From Halomonas rhizosphaerae (GTDB lineage: Bacteria; Pseudomonadota; Gammaproteobacteria; Pseudomonadales; Halomonadaceae): 64,000 bases of DNA. The notes beneath the pieces were generated by a model, which was not told the DNA's origin, searched no databases, and saw nothing but the letters and a program-made list of their open reading frames with translations. The stretch spans positions 1-64,000 of the forward strand of contig NZ_JASCQP010000011.1 of NCBI RefSeq assembly GCF_030010555.1, given 5' to 3'. The first letter of the stretch is position 1; each line of letters begins with the position of its first letter. The translations under genes were made by a program, and so were the position numbers. Shown one piece after another: positions 24,670 through 33,325 of the stretch.

Positions 24670-25768
24670 ATGCTGGAAACCAACCCGATTCACCACCTCA
24701 TCAAGGACCTGTCTGAGCGGACAGACGTCCTGAGGGGGTATCTTTGACTATGCCGAAAAGAAGGATCGGCTAGAGGAAGTCACCCGCGAGCTCGAGGATC
24801 CGGACGTCTGGAGCGACCCGGACAATGCCCAGAAGCTCGGCAAGGAGCGGGCGACGCTGGAGGCGATCGTGGCCACCATCGACGAGCTCGGCCAGGGGCT
24901 TGGCGACAGCCGTGACCTGCTCGAACTCGCCGAGATGGAGGAGGACGAGGGCACCGTCGCCGAGGTCCAGAAGGAGCTCGAGGGGCTGCAGGCCAGCCTC
25001 GAGAAGCTCGAGTTCCGGCGCATGTTCTCCGGCGAGATGGACGAGAACAACGCCTATCTCGACATCCAGGCCGGTTCCGGCGGTACCGAGGCCCAGGACT
25101 GGGCCAACATGCTGCTGCGCATGTACCTGCGCTGGGCCGAGCACCACGGCTTCAAGGCCGAGATCATCGAGGTCTCCGCCGGCGAGGTGGCAGGCATCAA
25201 ATCGGCCACCGTGCACATCCAGGGGGAGTACGCCTTCGGCTGGCTGCGCACCGAGACCGGCGTGCATCGCCTGGTGCGGAAGAGTCCCTTCGATTCCGGC
25301 GGCCGTCGGCATACCTCGTTCGCCTCGGTGTTCCTGTCGCCGGAGGTGGATGACAGCTTCGAGGTCGAGATCAATCCCTCGGACCTGCGCACCGATACCT
25401 ACCGTTCCAGCGGCGCCGGTGGGCAGCACGTCAACACCACCGACTCGGCCGTGCGCATCACCCACGAGCCCACCGGCATCGTGGTGGCCTGCCAGAGCCA
25501 GCGCAGCCAGCACGCCAACCGCGACTTCGCCATGAAGCAGCTCAAGGCGAAGCTGTGGGAACACGAGATGCAGAAGCGCAATGCGGCCAAGCAGGAGGCC
25601 GAGGACTCCAAGGCCGATATCGGCTGGGGCAGCCAGATCCGCTCCTATGTGCTGGATGACCAGCGCATCAAGGACCTGCGTACCGGCGTGCAGTCGAGCA
25701 GCTGCGACAAGGTGCTGGACGGTGACCTGGACCAGTTTATCGTCGCCAGCCTCAAGCAGGGCCTCTAG
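24670..25768 (+). CDS. prfB: Peptide chain release factor 2 (programmed +1 frameshift)
   Basis: RF2 terminates translation at UGA and UAA. The gene is split by the classic autoregulatory frameshift. Codons from ATG 24670 read [20 protein letters not shown] and then LRGYL, ending at CTT (24742-24744) before an in-frame TGA. A +1 shift continues in the frame 24746-25768 ([11 protein letters not shown]...), giving 365 residues, the same as Escherichia coli RF2. SPF ([11 protein letters not shown]) and GGQ (SGAGGQHVN) motifs are present. An in-frame ATG at 24661 is an alternative start. It is followed by lysS, the usual gene order. Confidence 0.97.
24733..24748 (+). other. Programmed +1 frameshift site of prfB
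   Basis: AGGGGGTATCTTTGAC contains the internal Shine-Dalgarno-like AGGGGG, the slippery CTT and the TGA stop followed by C. This is the same core as in Escherichia coli. Low RF2 slows termination at TGA, favouring the shift and making more RF2. Confidence 0.97.
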
Positions 25769-25865
25769 CCCTGCCGCTCATGGCGGGGCGAAGGGCCCCG
25801 CCTTGGCGGTGTCCTTCCCTCGCCGCCGTTTTCCGCCCCAGCCCAACTTGATGACAGGTAGCCCT

Positions 25866-27416
25866 ATGGCCAACGAGAGCCCCTCACCGGATAGCCCGCA
25901 GAACGACGAGAACCGTCTGATCGCCGAGCGGCGTGCCAAGCTGGCGGCGCGCCGCGAGCGTGCCGCCGAGACCGGCGAGAGCGCCTTCCCCAACGACTTT
26001 CGCCGCGACAGCCTGGCGGCCGAACTGAGCGGCGAGCTCGGCGACCGGGAGAAGGCGGACCTGGAGGCCCTGGACCGCCGTGCCGCGGTGTCCGGGCGGG
26101 TCATGCGCAAGCGCGGGCCCTTCATCGTCATCCAGGACCCGTCCGGTACGATCCAGCTCTACGTCGACAAGAAGGGGCTGCCGGGCGAGGTGCTGGAGGA
26201 TGTCAAGGGCTGGGACATCGGCGATATCGTGGCGGCCCGCGGTCCGGTGCACAAGTCGGGGAAGGGCGACCTCTACGTGATGATGGTGGAGGCCAGGCTG
26301 CTCACCAAGAGCCTGCGCCCGCTGCCCGACAAGTTCCACGGTCTCACCGACATGGAGGCGCGCTACCGCCAGCGCTACGTCGACCTGATCATGAACCCCG
26401 ATTCGCGCAGGGTGTTCGAGACCCGCGCCGGGGTGATCAGCGCCATGCGACGCTTCTTCGAGGATCGCGGCTTCATGGAGGTCGAGACGCCCATGCTGCA
26501 GCAGATTCCCGGCGGCGCCACGGCACGTCCCTTCGTCACCCACCACAATGCGCTGGATATCGACATGTACCTGCGCATCGCGCCGGAGCTCTACCTCAAG
26601 CGCCTGGTGGTGGGCGGCTTCGAGCGGGTCTTCGAGATCAACCGCAACTTCCGCAACGAGGGGCTCTCTACCCGCCACAACCCCGAATTCACCATGATCG
26701 AGTTCTACCAGGCCCATGCGGACCACAACGACCTGATGGACCTCACCGAGGAGATGCTGCGCAGCGTGACCCGCAAGGTGCTGGGCACCACCACGGTGGT
26801 GAATACCGTGCGCAACGGCGAGGGCGAGGTGCTGGAGACCTTCGAGTATGACTTCGGCCAGCCGCTGCGGCGCATCACGGTGTTCGATGCCATCCTCGAG
26901 TTCAACCCGGAGATCCATGCCGAGGCCCTGGCCGACGAGGCCGCCGCGCGCCAGATCGCCGAGCGCCTGGACATCGACGTCAAGGACGGCTGGGGACTGG
27001 GCAAGGTACAGATCGAGATCTTCGAGAAGACCGTGGAGCATCGTCTCCAGCAGCCCACCTTCATCACCGAGTACCCCACCGAGGTGAGCCCGCTGGCGCG
27101 GCGCAAGGATGCCAACCCCTTCGTCACCGAGCGTTTCGAGTTCTTCGTCGGCGGCCGCGAGATTGCCAACGGTTTCTCGGAGCTCAACGACGCCGAGGAT
27201 CAGGCCGAGCGGTTCCGCGCCCAGGCCGCGGAGAAGGAGGCCGGCGACCTGGAGGCGATGTACTACGACGCCGACTACGTGCGGGCGCTGGAGGTCGGCC
27301 TGCCGCCCACCGCCGGCGAGGGCATCGGCATCGACCGGCTGGTGATGCTGTTCACCGACAGCGCCTCCATCCGCGACGTACTGCTGTTTCCGGCGATGCG
27401 CCCCGAGGTGGAGTGA
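25866..27416 (+). CDS. lysS: Lysyl-tRNA synthetase, class II
   Basis: 516 residues from ATG 25866. The N-terminal OB-fold (about 60-190, [19 protein letters not shown]) binds the anticodon. The class II catalytic core has motif 1 near [15 protein letters not shown], motif 2 [20 protein letters not shown] and motif 3 [12 protein letters not shown]. It charges tRNA-Lys. It lies 97 bases after prfB, and the prfB-lysS pair is conserved. The first about 50 residues are charged and probably flexible. Confidence 0.97.
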   Translation: MANESPSPDSPQNDENRLIAERRAKLAARRERAAETGESAFPNDFRRDSLAAELSGELGDREKADLEALDRRAAVSGRVMRKRGPFIVIQDPSGTIQLYVDKKGLPGEVLEDVKGWDIGDIVAARGPVHKSGKGDLYVMMVEARLLTKSLRPLPDKFHGLTDMEARYRQRYVDLIMNPDSRRVFETRAGVISAMRRFFEDRGFMEVETPMLQQIPGGATARPFVTHHNALDIDMYLRIAPELYLKRLVVGGFERVFEINRNFRNEGLSTRHNPEFTMIEFYQAHADHNDLMDLTEEMLRSVTRKVLGTTTVVNTVRNGEGEVLETFEYDFGQPLRRITVFDAILEFNPEIHAEALADEAAARQIAERLDIDVKDGWGLGKVQIEIFEKTVEHRLQQPTFITEYPTEVSPLARRKDANPFVTERFEFFVGGREIANGFSELNDAEDQAERFRAQAAEKEAGDLEAMYYDADYVRALEVGLPPTAGEGIGIDRLVMLFTDSASIRDVLLFPAMRPEVE

Positions 27417-27492
27417 TCGGGAGTCGGAAGTGTTGGTAAGGGGCGGCCCGAGCACCCATAATGATCGTCGTTTCGACGTCGAGGAGACCGTG

Positions 27493-27879
27493 ATGAAACT
27501 GCTCAACCGTTCCGCCCTGAGCGTCAGGCCGACCCGGCATTTCGTGGAATGGATCAATGCGCTCGAACCCACGATGGAGGGCGACGACCTGACCCTGGCC
27601 GACGTCGAACGCGAAAGTACCGTCTACCTGATCCCGGAGATGGACGCGCCCGAGGCTCTGGAGGCCTTCGTCCGCGAGCGCTACCTCGAGATCCTGGAGA
27701 CCGAGCTGCGCGCCTGGGAAGAGGACGAGCGTCAGTGGCCGGAAGCCCTGGACTGGGCGCTCTTCCAGCGCTTCCTGCAGATCGAGCACAGCTACCTGGC
27801 CATCGACCTCGACGACGAGGCCGCGCTGGAGATCTCCGAGGTGGATGATGCCCTCCTCCTGGAGACGGACCAGGACTGA
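27493..27879 (+). CDS. Conserved acidic protein of unknown function
   Basis: 128 residues from ATG 27493, preceded by GAGGAG. It contains few cysteines, no membrane segment and many Glu/Asp residues. Recognisable blocks are RPTRHFVEWINAL, ESTVYLIPEMDAPEALEAFV, RYLEILETELRAWEEDERQWP and FQRFLQIEHSYLAIDL. I recall similar small proteins in Pseudomonas and Halomonas without a known role. It is alone between lysS and the MFS gene and is followed by a hairpin. No function is proposed. Confidence 0.75.
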   Translation: MKLLNRSALSVRPTRHFVEWINALEPTMEGDDLTLADVERESTVYLIPEMDAPEALEAFVRERYLEILETELRAWEEDERQWPEALDWALFQRFLQIEHSYLAIDLDDEAALEISEVDDALLLETDQD

Positions 27880-27903
27880 CCCTCCTGTCCGACAGCGAAC
27901 ATG

Positions 27904-27927
27904 GGAAACCGGCTTCGGCCGGTTTCC
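27904..27927 (+). terminator. Hairpin after the acidic hypothetical gene
   Basis: GGAAACCGGC and GCCGGTTTCC pair perfectly around a TTCG loop. The following bases are not T-rich (GCGTTATGG), so termination may be weak. It begins 24 bases after the stop of the hypothetical gene. Confidence 0.6.
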
Positions 27928-27958
27928 GCGTTATGGACCCCGCAGTGATGGAAGCAGG

Positions 27959-29383
27959 ATGAGCCGACTCTTCGCGACCCGCCCCGGCGACGACGGCCTG
28001 CCGGGCCCCGAGCGGCGCCTGGCGGTACTGGCGCTGATCCTCGGTACCCTGATGGCGGTGGTGGACACCACCATGGTCAACATCGCGCTGCCCTCCATGG
28101 CGGCCGACCTCGGGGTGTCCGCCTCCCGGGTAGTCTGGGTCACCAACCTCTTCCAGGTCGTCTGTGCCGCCTTCCTGCTGGTCTTCGCCGCCCTCAGCGA
28201 ACTGGTCAGCCGCCGGCGGCTCTATGCCGCCGGGGTGGCGCTGTTCACCCTGGCGGCCCTGGGCAGCGCCCTGGCGCCGAACCTGGAGACCCTGCTGTTG
28301 TTCCGTGCCCTTCAGGGCCTCGGGGCCGCGGCGACCCTCTCCATCGGCCCGTCGCTCTACCGCTCGATCTTCCCCTCGCGGCTGCTCGGCAGCGCCCTGG
28401 GGCTCTCCGCCCTGGTGGTGGCCGGTGGCTACGCCGCGGGACCGACCATAGGCGGGCTGGTGCTCTCCGTGGCCAACTGGCCCTGGCTGTTCGCCCTGCA
28501 CGTGCCCCTGGGACTCTGCGCGTCCTGGCTGGCCTGGCGGGCCTTGCCCCGGGAGGCGGGGCGGCGCGACGGCTTCGACTGGCGCGGGGCGCTCTGTTCG
28601 GTGGCCATGCTGGCCGGGCTCTTCCTCGGCCTGGATGGCCTCGGCCACGGGGCGCCGGCCTGGCAGGTACTCGGCTGGCTGGCACTGAGCCTGCTCAGTG
28701 GTGGGTTCTTCCTGCATCGCCAGCGTCGGGCCCGCCACCCGCTGCTGCCGCTCTCGCTGTTTGCCGAGCGACGCTTCACGTTGGCGGTCTCGGCCTCGGG
28801 GCTTGCCTTCGTCGGCCAGGGCCTGGCCTTCGTGGCGCTCTCCTTCCTCTATCAGCAGGAGATGGGCTTCACGCCACTGGAGACCGCCTGGATGTTCACG
28901 CCCTGGCCGCTGGCGATCATGCTGGTGGGCCCCCTGGCCGGGCAACTGGCGGACCGGGTCAACCCCAGCCTGCTCTCCAGCGGTGGCCTGGTGCTGCTGC
29001 TCCTGGGGCTTGCTGCCCTGGCCGGGCTCGATGCCGAGGCCGGCGTGGTGGACAGCCTGTGGCGCACGGCGCTCTGCGGTCTTGGCTTCGGGCTCTTCCA
29101 GCCGCCCAACAACCGCGAGATGATGGCCAGCGTGCCTCGCGAGCGCAGTGCCAGCGCCTCCGGCGTGATGAGCACGACCCGCACGGTGGGCCAATCGCTG
29201 GGGGTGGCCCTGGTGGGCGCCTTCCTGGCGGCCGGTGCGCCGGTGCAGGCGACCCTCTGGGTCGGGGCGGGGGCCTGTGTGCTGTCGCTCGCGGCCAGCC
29301 TGGGGCGGGTGTCGCTGGCCGGGCGGGCCCAGCGCGAGGCGCGGCGTGCCGAGCCGCTGCGGGCGTCGTCTGACCCGGACTGA
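27959..29383 (+). CDS. MFS transporter, DHA2-type drug:proton antiporter
   Basis: 474 residues with about 14 predicted membrane helices. The first helix has LGTLMAVVDTTMVNIALPSM, a characteristic DHA2 (14-helix, EmrB/QacA-like) motif, and FRALQGLGAAATLSIGPSLY corresponds to motif C-like glycine-rich helices. It probably exports hydrophobic or cationic compounds; the substrate is unknown. The start ATG 27959 places the acidic, soluble N-terminus before helix 1. It stands alone, with no adjacent membrane fusion protein gene as in EmrAB. Confidence 0.85.
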   Translation: MSRLFATRPGDDGLPGPERRLAVLALILGTLMAVVDTTMVNIALPSMAADLGVSASRVVWVTNLFQVVCAAFLLVFAALSELVSRRRLYAAGVALFTLAALGSALAPNLETLLLFRALQGLGAAATLSIGPSLYRSIFPSRLLGSALGLSALVVAGGYAAGPTIGGLVLSVANWPWLFALHVPLGLCASWLAWRALPREAGRRDGFDWRGALCSVAMLAGLFLGLDGLGHGAPAWQVLGWLALSLLSGGFFLHRQRRARHPLLPLSLFAERRFTLAVSASGLAFVGQGLAFVALSFLYQQEMGFTPLETAWMFTPWPLAIMLVGPLAGQLADRVNPSLLSSGGLVLLLLGLAALAGLDAEAGVVDSLWRTALCGLGFGLFQPPNNREMMASVPRERSASASGVMSTTRTVGQSLGVALVGAFLAAGAPVQATLWVGAGACVLSLAASLGRVSLAGRAQREARRAEPLRASSDPD

Positions 29384-29428
29384 AGGCGTACAATGGCCCC
29401 ATCATTCACCCAGCATCGGAACCCCGAC

Positions 29429-29740
29429 ATGAGCATCCAGGCCACCATCGAAGACAAGCTCAGGGCCCTCGAGCCCGCCTTCCTGGCGGTGGAGAACGAG
29501 AGCCATCGGCATAACGTGCCGCCGAACTCCGAGACCCACTTCAAGGTCACCCTGGTCGCCTCCCGCTTCGAGGGGCTGATGCCGGTCAAGCGACACCAGC
29601 AGGTCTATGCGCTGCTCGCCGACGAACTCGCCGGCCCCGTCCACGCCCTGGCCCTGCATCTCTTCACCCCCGGGGAGTGGGAGGCCAGCGGCCGCTCCCG
29701 CCCCGACTCCCCCGACTGCCGGGGCGGCGGCAAGTCGTGA
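29429..29740 (+). CDS. bolA: BolA-family protein
   Basis: 103 residues from ATG 29429 (MSIQATIEDKLRALEPAFLAV). The class II KH-like BolA fold is evident: HRHNVPPNSETHFKVTLVAS, FEGLMPVKRHQQVYALLADE and VHALALHLFTPGEW, with the conserved His near the C-terminus. BolA proteins work with monothiol glutaredoxins on iron-sulfur cluster handling and affect morphology and stress responses. The sequence after the core is Pro/Gly/Ser-rich. The stop overlaps a GTG start of the next gene (GTGA). Confidence 0.93.
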   Translation: MSIQATIEDKLRALEPAFLAVENESHRHNVPPNSETHFKVTLVASRFEGLMPVKRHQQVYALLADELAGPVHALALHLFTPGEWEASGRSRPDSPDCRGGGKS

Positions 29741-30549
29741 CCCCGGAGCCGCAGCGCCTGCAGTACCTGGAGGCCATGGGCCTGACGGCCTGGGTCTCCC
29801 GCTATCGCCTGCCCAATGCCCTGCCCACGCCGCCCTGCGAGTGGGAGAGTGCCGCGCCGGTGGCCGAGGAGCGCCGCGCCCCCGGGGAGCGGCTGCATGC
29901 GCTGCTCGACGAGGCCGCGGAGGCCCAGGTCGCCACCCCGCGACCGGCCCCTGCCGAGCCGGAGCCTCGCCACCGCCCCCCGGCCGGCAAGGCCCGGGCG
30001 CTGCTCGGTGACCTGGTGCCCGCCGACGAACAGGAGGCGACGCCCGAGACGCAGGCCCCGGCCCCCGTGCGCCATGGCGAGGCGCTGCGCTTCACCCTGC
30101 AGGTCGCCTGCCTGGATGGCCGCTGGCTGGTGCTGCTGCCCCGGGAGGCGCCGCCCGGCAGCGTGGAGCTGCGCCTGCTGCGCCACCTGCTGCAGGCCGC
30201 TGGCGTGGTGCCCGAGCAGATGCCGGCCTTCGAGGCCTTCCGCTGGCCCCAGGTGGAGGGATTGCCGGTGGAGGCGCCGCTGGAAGAGGCCCGGGAGGGT
30301 CTCCAGGCCTTCCTGGCCGGTCGGCAGCGGCGAGGCTGGGTACCGGAACGGCTGCTGGTGTTCGGCGAGGACGAGACCCTCGCGGAGATCCTGACCCTCG
30401 CCGACGACCACTGCCCGCTGCTGGCGCTGCCGGCCTGGCAGGGGCCTGCGCTTGGCGAGCTGGCCGGTAGTGCCGAGGCCAAGCGTGCCCTCTGGCCGCG
30501 GCTGGCCGGGTGGCGCGACGCCTGGCAGGCGAGTCGTGAGCCCGGCTGA
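29737..30549 (+). CDS. HolD-like DNA polymerase III psi subunit (cryptic type), probable
   Basis: 270 residues from GTG 29737, overlapping bolA by 4 bases. The N-terminus RLQYLEAMGLTAWVSR (about 7-22) resembles the HolD start (LQQLGITQW), the C-terminus EAKRALWPRLAGWRDAW resembles ARAALWQQICTYEHDF, and a central segment (LRLLRHLLQAAGVVPEQ) resembles the Escherichia coli VLRALTVSPDQ region. A Pro/Ala/Glu-rich linker (about 50-115) separates the two parts, making it twice the size of the 137-residue enteric protein. It precedes rimI, exactly as holD does in Escherichia coli; a long cryptic psi is known from pseudomonads. The assignment is by weak similarity plus synteny. Confidence 0.6.
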   Translation: MTPEPQRLQYLEAMGLTAWVSRYRLPNALPTPPCEWESAAPVAEERRAPGERLHALLDEAAEAQVATPRPAPAEPEPRHRPPAGKARALLGDLVPADEQEATPETQAPAPVRHGEALRFTLQVACLDGRWLVLLPREAPPGSVELRLLRHLLQAAGVVPEQMPAFEAFRWPQVEGLPVEAPLEEAREGLQAFLAGRQRRGWVPERLLVFGEDETLAEILTLADDHCPLLALPAWQGPALGELAGSAEAKRALWPRLAGWRDAWQASREPG

Positions 30550-30997
30550 GGTGGTGCGTCGCCTGGTGCCGGCCGACCTGGCGACGCTGTCGGCGCTGGA
30601 GCTGGCCGCCAGCTCCGCCCCCTGGAGCCCGGATCAGCTGCAGGCGGCACTGGACGACTCCGACACCCGGGTGTTCGGCATCGAGCGTGAGGCGTGCCTG
30701 ATCGGCCATGCGGTGGTGGTGCGGCTGCCCTTCGATGCGGAGCTTCAGGCGATCCTGGTGGCCAGGGAGGCGCGTGGCCAGGGGGCGGCGGGACGCCTGC
30801 TGGCGGCGGTGATCGAACAGGCGCAAGGCTGGCGCAGCGAGCGCCTGCTGCTGGAGGTCAGGGCGGGCAACGCCGCGGCCCTGGCGCTGTATCGGGGGGC
30901 GGGGTTCGGCGAGGATGGCCGGCGCCGTGGCTACTACCCGGCAGGCGCTGCCGGCCAGCGGGAGGATGCGCTGCTGATGTCGCTCCCGCTGGCCTGA
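30536..30997 (+). CDS. rimI: Ribosomal protein S18-alanine N-acetyltransferase RimI
   Basis: 153 residues from GTG 30536, overlapping the HolD-like gene by 14 bases; GTG 30551 or 30554 are alternatives. It is a GNAT fold: LVPADLATLSALELAASSAPW at the N-terminus, the acetyl-CoA loop ILVAREARGQGAAGRLL (Q/RxxGxG/A) and LLEVRAGNAAALALYRGAGF, followed by RRGYYP. It acetylates the N-terminal Ala of S18. It is the last gene of the bolA-holD-rimI unit, ending 7 bases before convergent zapB. Confidence 0.9.
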   Translation: MSPAEVVRRLVPADLATLSALELAASSAPWSPDQLQAALDDSDTRVFGIEREACLIGHAVVVRLPFDAELQAILVAREARGQGAAGRLLAAVIEQAQGWRSERLLLEVRAGNAAALALYRGAGFGEDGRRRGYYPAGAAGQREDALLMSLPLA

Positions 30998-31004
30998 GGC
31001 CGCC

Positions 31005-31199
31005 TCAGTTGCTGGCGGTCGTCTCGACCTCGTCGAACTTGCCCAGCAGGGCGGAGAGGCGGCGCTCCCACTCCTCGCGTTCCTGCTTCAGACGGGCGTT
31101 TTCCTCGCGCAGCTCCTCGGCTTCCATCCTCATCAACTCCAGGGCCTCGACGGCGCTGGTGACCTTCTGTTCGAGCTGGTTGAAGAGTTCGATACTCAT
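31005..31199 (-). CDS. zapB: Cell division protein ZapB
   Basis: 64 residues, nearly all one coiled coil (heptad-rich FNQLEQKVTSAVEALELMRM then EAEELREENARLKQEREEWERR). Length and pattern match ZapB, a small coiled-coil protein linking the Z-ring to MatP through ZapA. A GGAGAA-type site precedes the ATG. It is monocistronic and convergent with rimI. Confidence 0.85.
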   Translation of the reverse strand: MSIELFNQLEQKVTSAVEALELMRMEAEELREENARLKQEREEWERRLSALLGKFDEVETTASN

Positions 31200-31281
31200 C
31201 CTGTTCTCCTGACGACATCCTGCTGGTGGGGCGTGCCCGATGGGGGTCCTTCAGCGCGCAGCGTAACGCCGCGCTCGGGGC

Positions 31282-31926
31282 TCAGCAAGCGTCGCCGTGG
31301 GGCGACCCCGCGCCAGCCGGATGCCGGCGGTAGAGCCGCCCGGTGCTGTCGCCCGCACGCACCTCGCGGTGCAGTTGCCAGCTGGCGGGGACCTCGGGGG
31401 CGTGCGCCGACTCGGTTTCCACGTAGATCAGCGCCTCCTCGGTGAGCCAGCCGGCCTCCAGGGCGCGGCAGCAGGCCCCGGCGAGCCCCTGGCGGAAGGG
31501 CGGGTCGAGAAATACCAGGGAGAAAGGGGTGGGGTCGTCGGCGAGGAAGGCCAGGGCATCGGCGGTGATCAGGCATCCGCGCTCGGCGGCCCCCAGGGTC
31601 GCAAGGTTGTCGGCCAGCTGGCGCGCCACCCGGGCGTCGCCCTCGACGAACACCGCCTGCCGGGCGCCCCGCGAGAGGGCTTCCAGGCCGAGTGCCCCGG
31701 TGCCGGCGAAGAGGTCGAGGACCCGTGCCCCGGGCGTGACGGCGGTGAGCCAGTTGAACAGCGTCTCGCGCACCCGGTCCGGGGTGGGGCGGAGCCCCGG
31801 GTGGTCGAGCACCGGCAGCTGACGGCGCCGGTACTCGCCGCCGATCAGGCGCAGTCGGCCGGGGCGCTTGGCCTGGGCGGCAGCCGGCCGGCGGGGCTTG
31901 CGGGAGGGGGGGCGGCGTCGTGTCAT
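31282..31926 (-). CDS. rsmD: 16S rRNA (guanine966-N2)-methyltransferase RsmD
   Basis: 214 residues. A basic N-terminal extension (about 1-25) precedes LRLIGGEYRRRQLPV and LRPTPDRVRETLFNWL, both characteristic of RsmD. The SAM site is VLDLFAGTGALGLEALSRGA (about 70-89), and the catalytic motif is LVFLDPPF (about 136-143). It methylates G966 of 16S rRNA. It is divergent from ftsY across 91 bases, the usual rsmD/ftsY neighbourhood. Confidence 0.95.
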   Translation of the reverse strand: MTRRRPPSRKPRRPAAAQAKRPGRLRLIGGEYRRRQLPVLDHPGLRPTPDRVRETLFNWLTAVTPGARVLDLFAGTGALGLEALSRGARQAVFVEGDARVARQLADNLATLGAAERGCLITADALAFLADDPTPFSLVFLDPPFRQGLAGACCRALEAGWLTEEALIYVETESAHAPEVPASWQLHREVRAGDSTGRLYRRHPAGAGSPHGDAC

Positions 31927-32017
31927 GGGGGCGGATTGTAACCGCCGGCTTGTCCACAGTCATGGTGCGCGATGGTAGGATGAGACGATTCGTTCATCCG
32001 TGAGGCGTGATCCCCCC

Positions 32018-33325
32018 ATGTTCGGTATTTTCAAGCGCAAGAAGAAGCAGGAAGGGCAGCAGACGACACCGGAACAGGAGGCCGAACGCCGGTCGGACGA
32101 GCAAGCGGCAGACGACGCCACCGAGCCCGCGCCGCAGGCGGAGGCCAGCGACGAGGACCACGAGGTTACCTCCGGCCGCCAGCCGGCGGAGACGAACGAG
32201 CCGGCCCGGGACGCGGCCGCCGAATCCGCCCCGACGCCAGGGGAGGCGGCCAGCGCTCCCGCCTCGACGGTGGAGGCCGGGCCGGCCGTCGAGACTGCGC
32301 CCGAACCCGAACCCGAACCCGAACCCGAACCCGAGCCGGCTCGGCCCAGGGCGGCCCTGCAGGAGAAGCCGAGCGCCGAGAAGACGGGCTGGTTCGCGCG
32401 CATCCGCGCCGGGCTTGGCAAGACGCGGGCCAACCTCACCGACGGCCTGGCCGACCTCTTCATGGGCCGCAAGCAGATCGACGACGACCTCATGGAGGAG
32501 CTCGAGACCCAGCTGCTGATGGCGGACGTGGGCATCGAGGCCACCACCGAGATCATCGACCGGCTCACCGACCGGGTCTCGCGCAAGGAGCTCAAGGAGC
32601 CACAGGCGCTCTACCGGGCCCTGCAGGAGGAGCTCGCGGCGATGCTCGAGCCGGTCACCCGGTCGTTGGCGCTGCCGCCCAAGGGTGAAGGCCCCTTCGT
32701 GATCCTGGTGGTGGGGGTCAATGGCGTGGGCAAGACCACCACCATCGGCAAGCTGACCCAGCGCTTCCAGCGCGAGGGGCGCAGCGTGATGCTGGCCGCC
32801 GGCGACACCTTCCGGGCGGCGGCGGTGGAGCAGTTGAAGGTCTGGGGCGAGCGCAACGACGTGCCGGTGATCGCCCAGCACACCGGGGCCGACAGCGCCT
32901 CGGTGATCTTCGATGCCGTGTCGGCCGCCAAGGCGCGGGGCGTCGACGTGCTGATCGCCGACACCGCCGGCCGCCTGCACAACAAGGCCCACCTGATGGA
33001 GGAGCTCAAGAAGGTTCGCCGGGTGATGGGCAAGGTCGACGCCAGTGCCCCCCATGAAGTGATGCTGGTGCTCGATGCCGGGACCGGCCAGAACGCCCTC
33101 GCCCAGGCCTCGACCTTCAACGAGGCGGTGCCGGTCACCGGCATTACCCTGACCAAGCTCGACGGTACCGCCAAGGGCGGTATCATCTTCGCCCTGGCCC
33201 GCCAGCTCGGCACACCGATCCGCTTCATCGGCGTCGGCGAGTCGCTGGATGACCTGCGCCCCTTCGTGGCGAGCGAATTCGTCGATGCCCTGTTCGACCG
33301 CGAGCCGGTGTCGCCCGGGTCATGA
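32018..33325 (+). CDS. ftsY: Signal recognition particle receptor FtsY
   Basis: 435 residues from ATG 32018. A short basic membrane-targeting start (MFGIFKRKKKQ) is followed by a long acidic A domain (about 12-120) that includes a Pro-Glu repeat. The NG GTPase domain (about 130-430) has VVGVNGVGKTTTIGKL, AAGDTFRAAAVEQL, DTAGRLHN and TKLDGTAKGG. It docks Ffh-ribosome complexes at the inner membrane. The stop overlaps the ftsE start by 4 bases (ATGA), so ftsY-ftsE-ftsX form an operon. Confidence 0.97.
   Translation: MFGIFKRKKKQEGQQTTPEQEAERRSDEQAADDATEPAPQAEASDEDHEVTSGRQPAETNEPARDAAAESAPTPGEAASAPASTVEAGPAVETAPEPEPEPEPEPEPARPRAALQEKPSAEKTGWFARIRAGLGKTRANLTDGLADLFMGRKQIDDDLMEELETQLLMADVGIEATTEIIDRLTDRVSRKELKEPQALYRALQEELAAMLEPVTRSLALPPKGEGPFVILVVGVNGVGKTTTIGKLTQRFQREGRSVMLAAGDTFRAAAVEQLKVWGERNDVPVIAQHTGADSASVIFDAVSAAKARGVDVLIADTAGRLHNKAHLMEELKKVRRVMGKVDASAPHEVMLVLDAGTGQNALAQASTFNEAVPVTGITLTKLDGTAKGGIIFALARQLGTPIRFIGVGESLDDLRPFVASEFVDALFDREPVSPGS
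32300..32335 (+). repeat. Hexanucleotide repeat inside ftsY
   Basis: Six tandem CCCGAA/CCCGAG units encode six Pro-Glu dipeptides in the acidic linker of FtsY. Units are in frame multiples of three, so copy number could change by slippage without breaking the gene. Confidence 0.9.

Noticed and set aside
27417..27492. Small RNA or tRNA in the lysS downstream gap
   Set aside because: No cloverleaf or terminator-flanked RNA can be made out. No tRNA or rRNA gene was recognised anywhere in the window.
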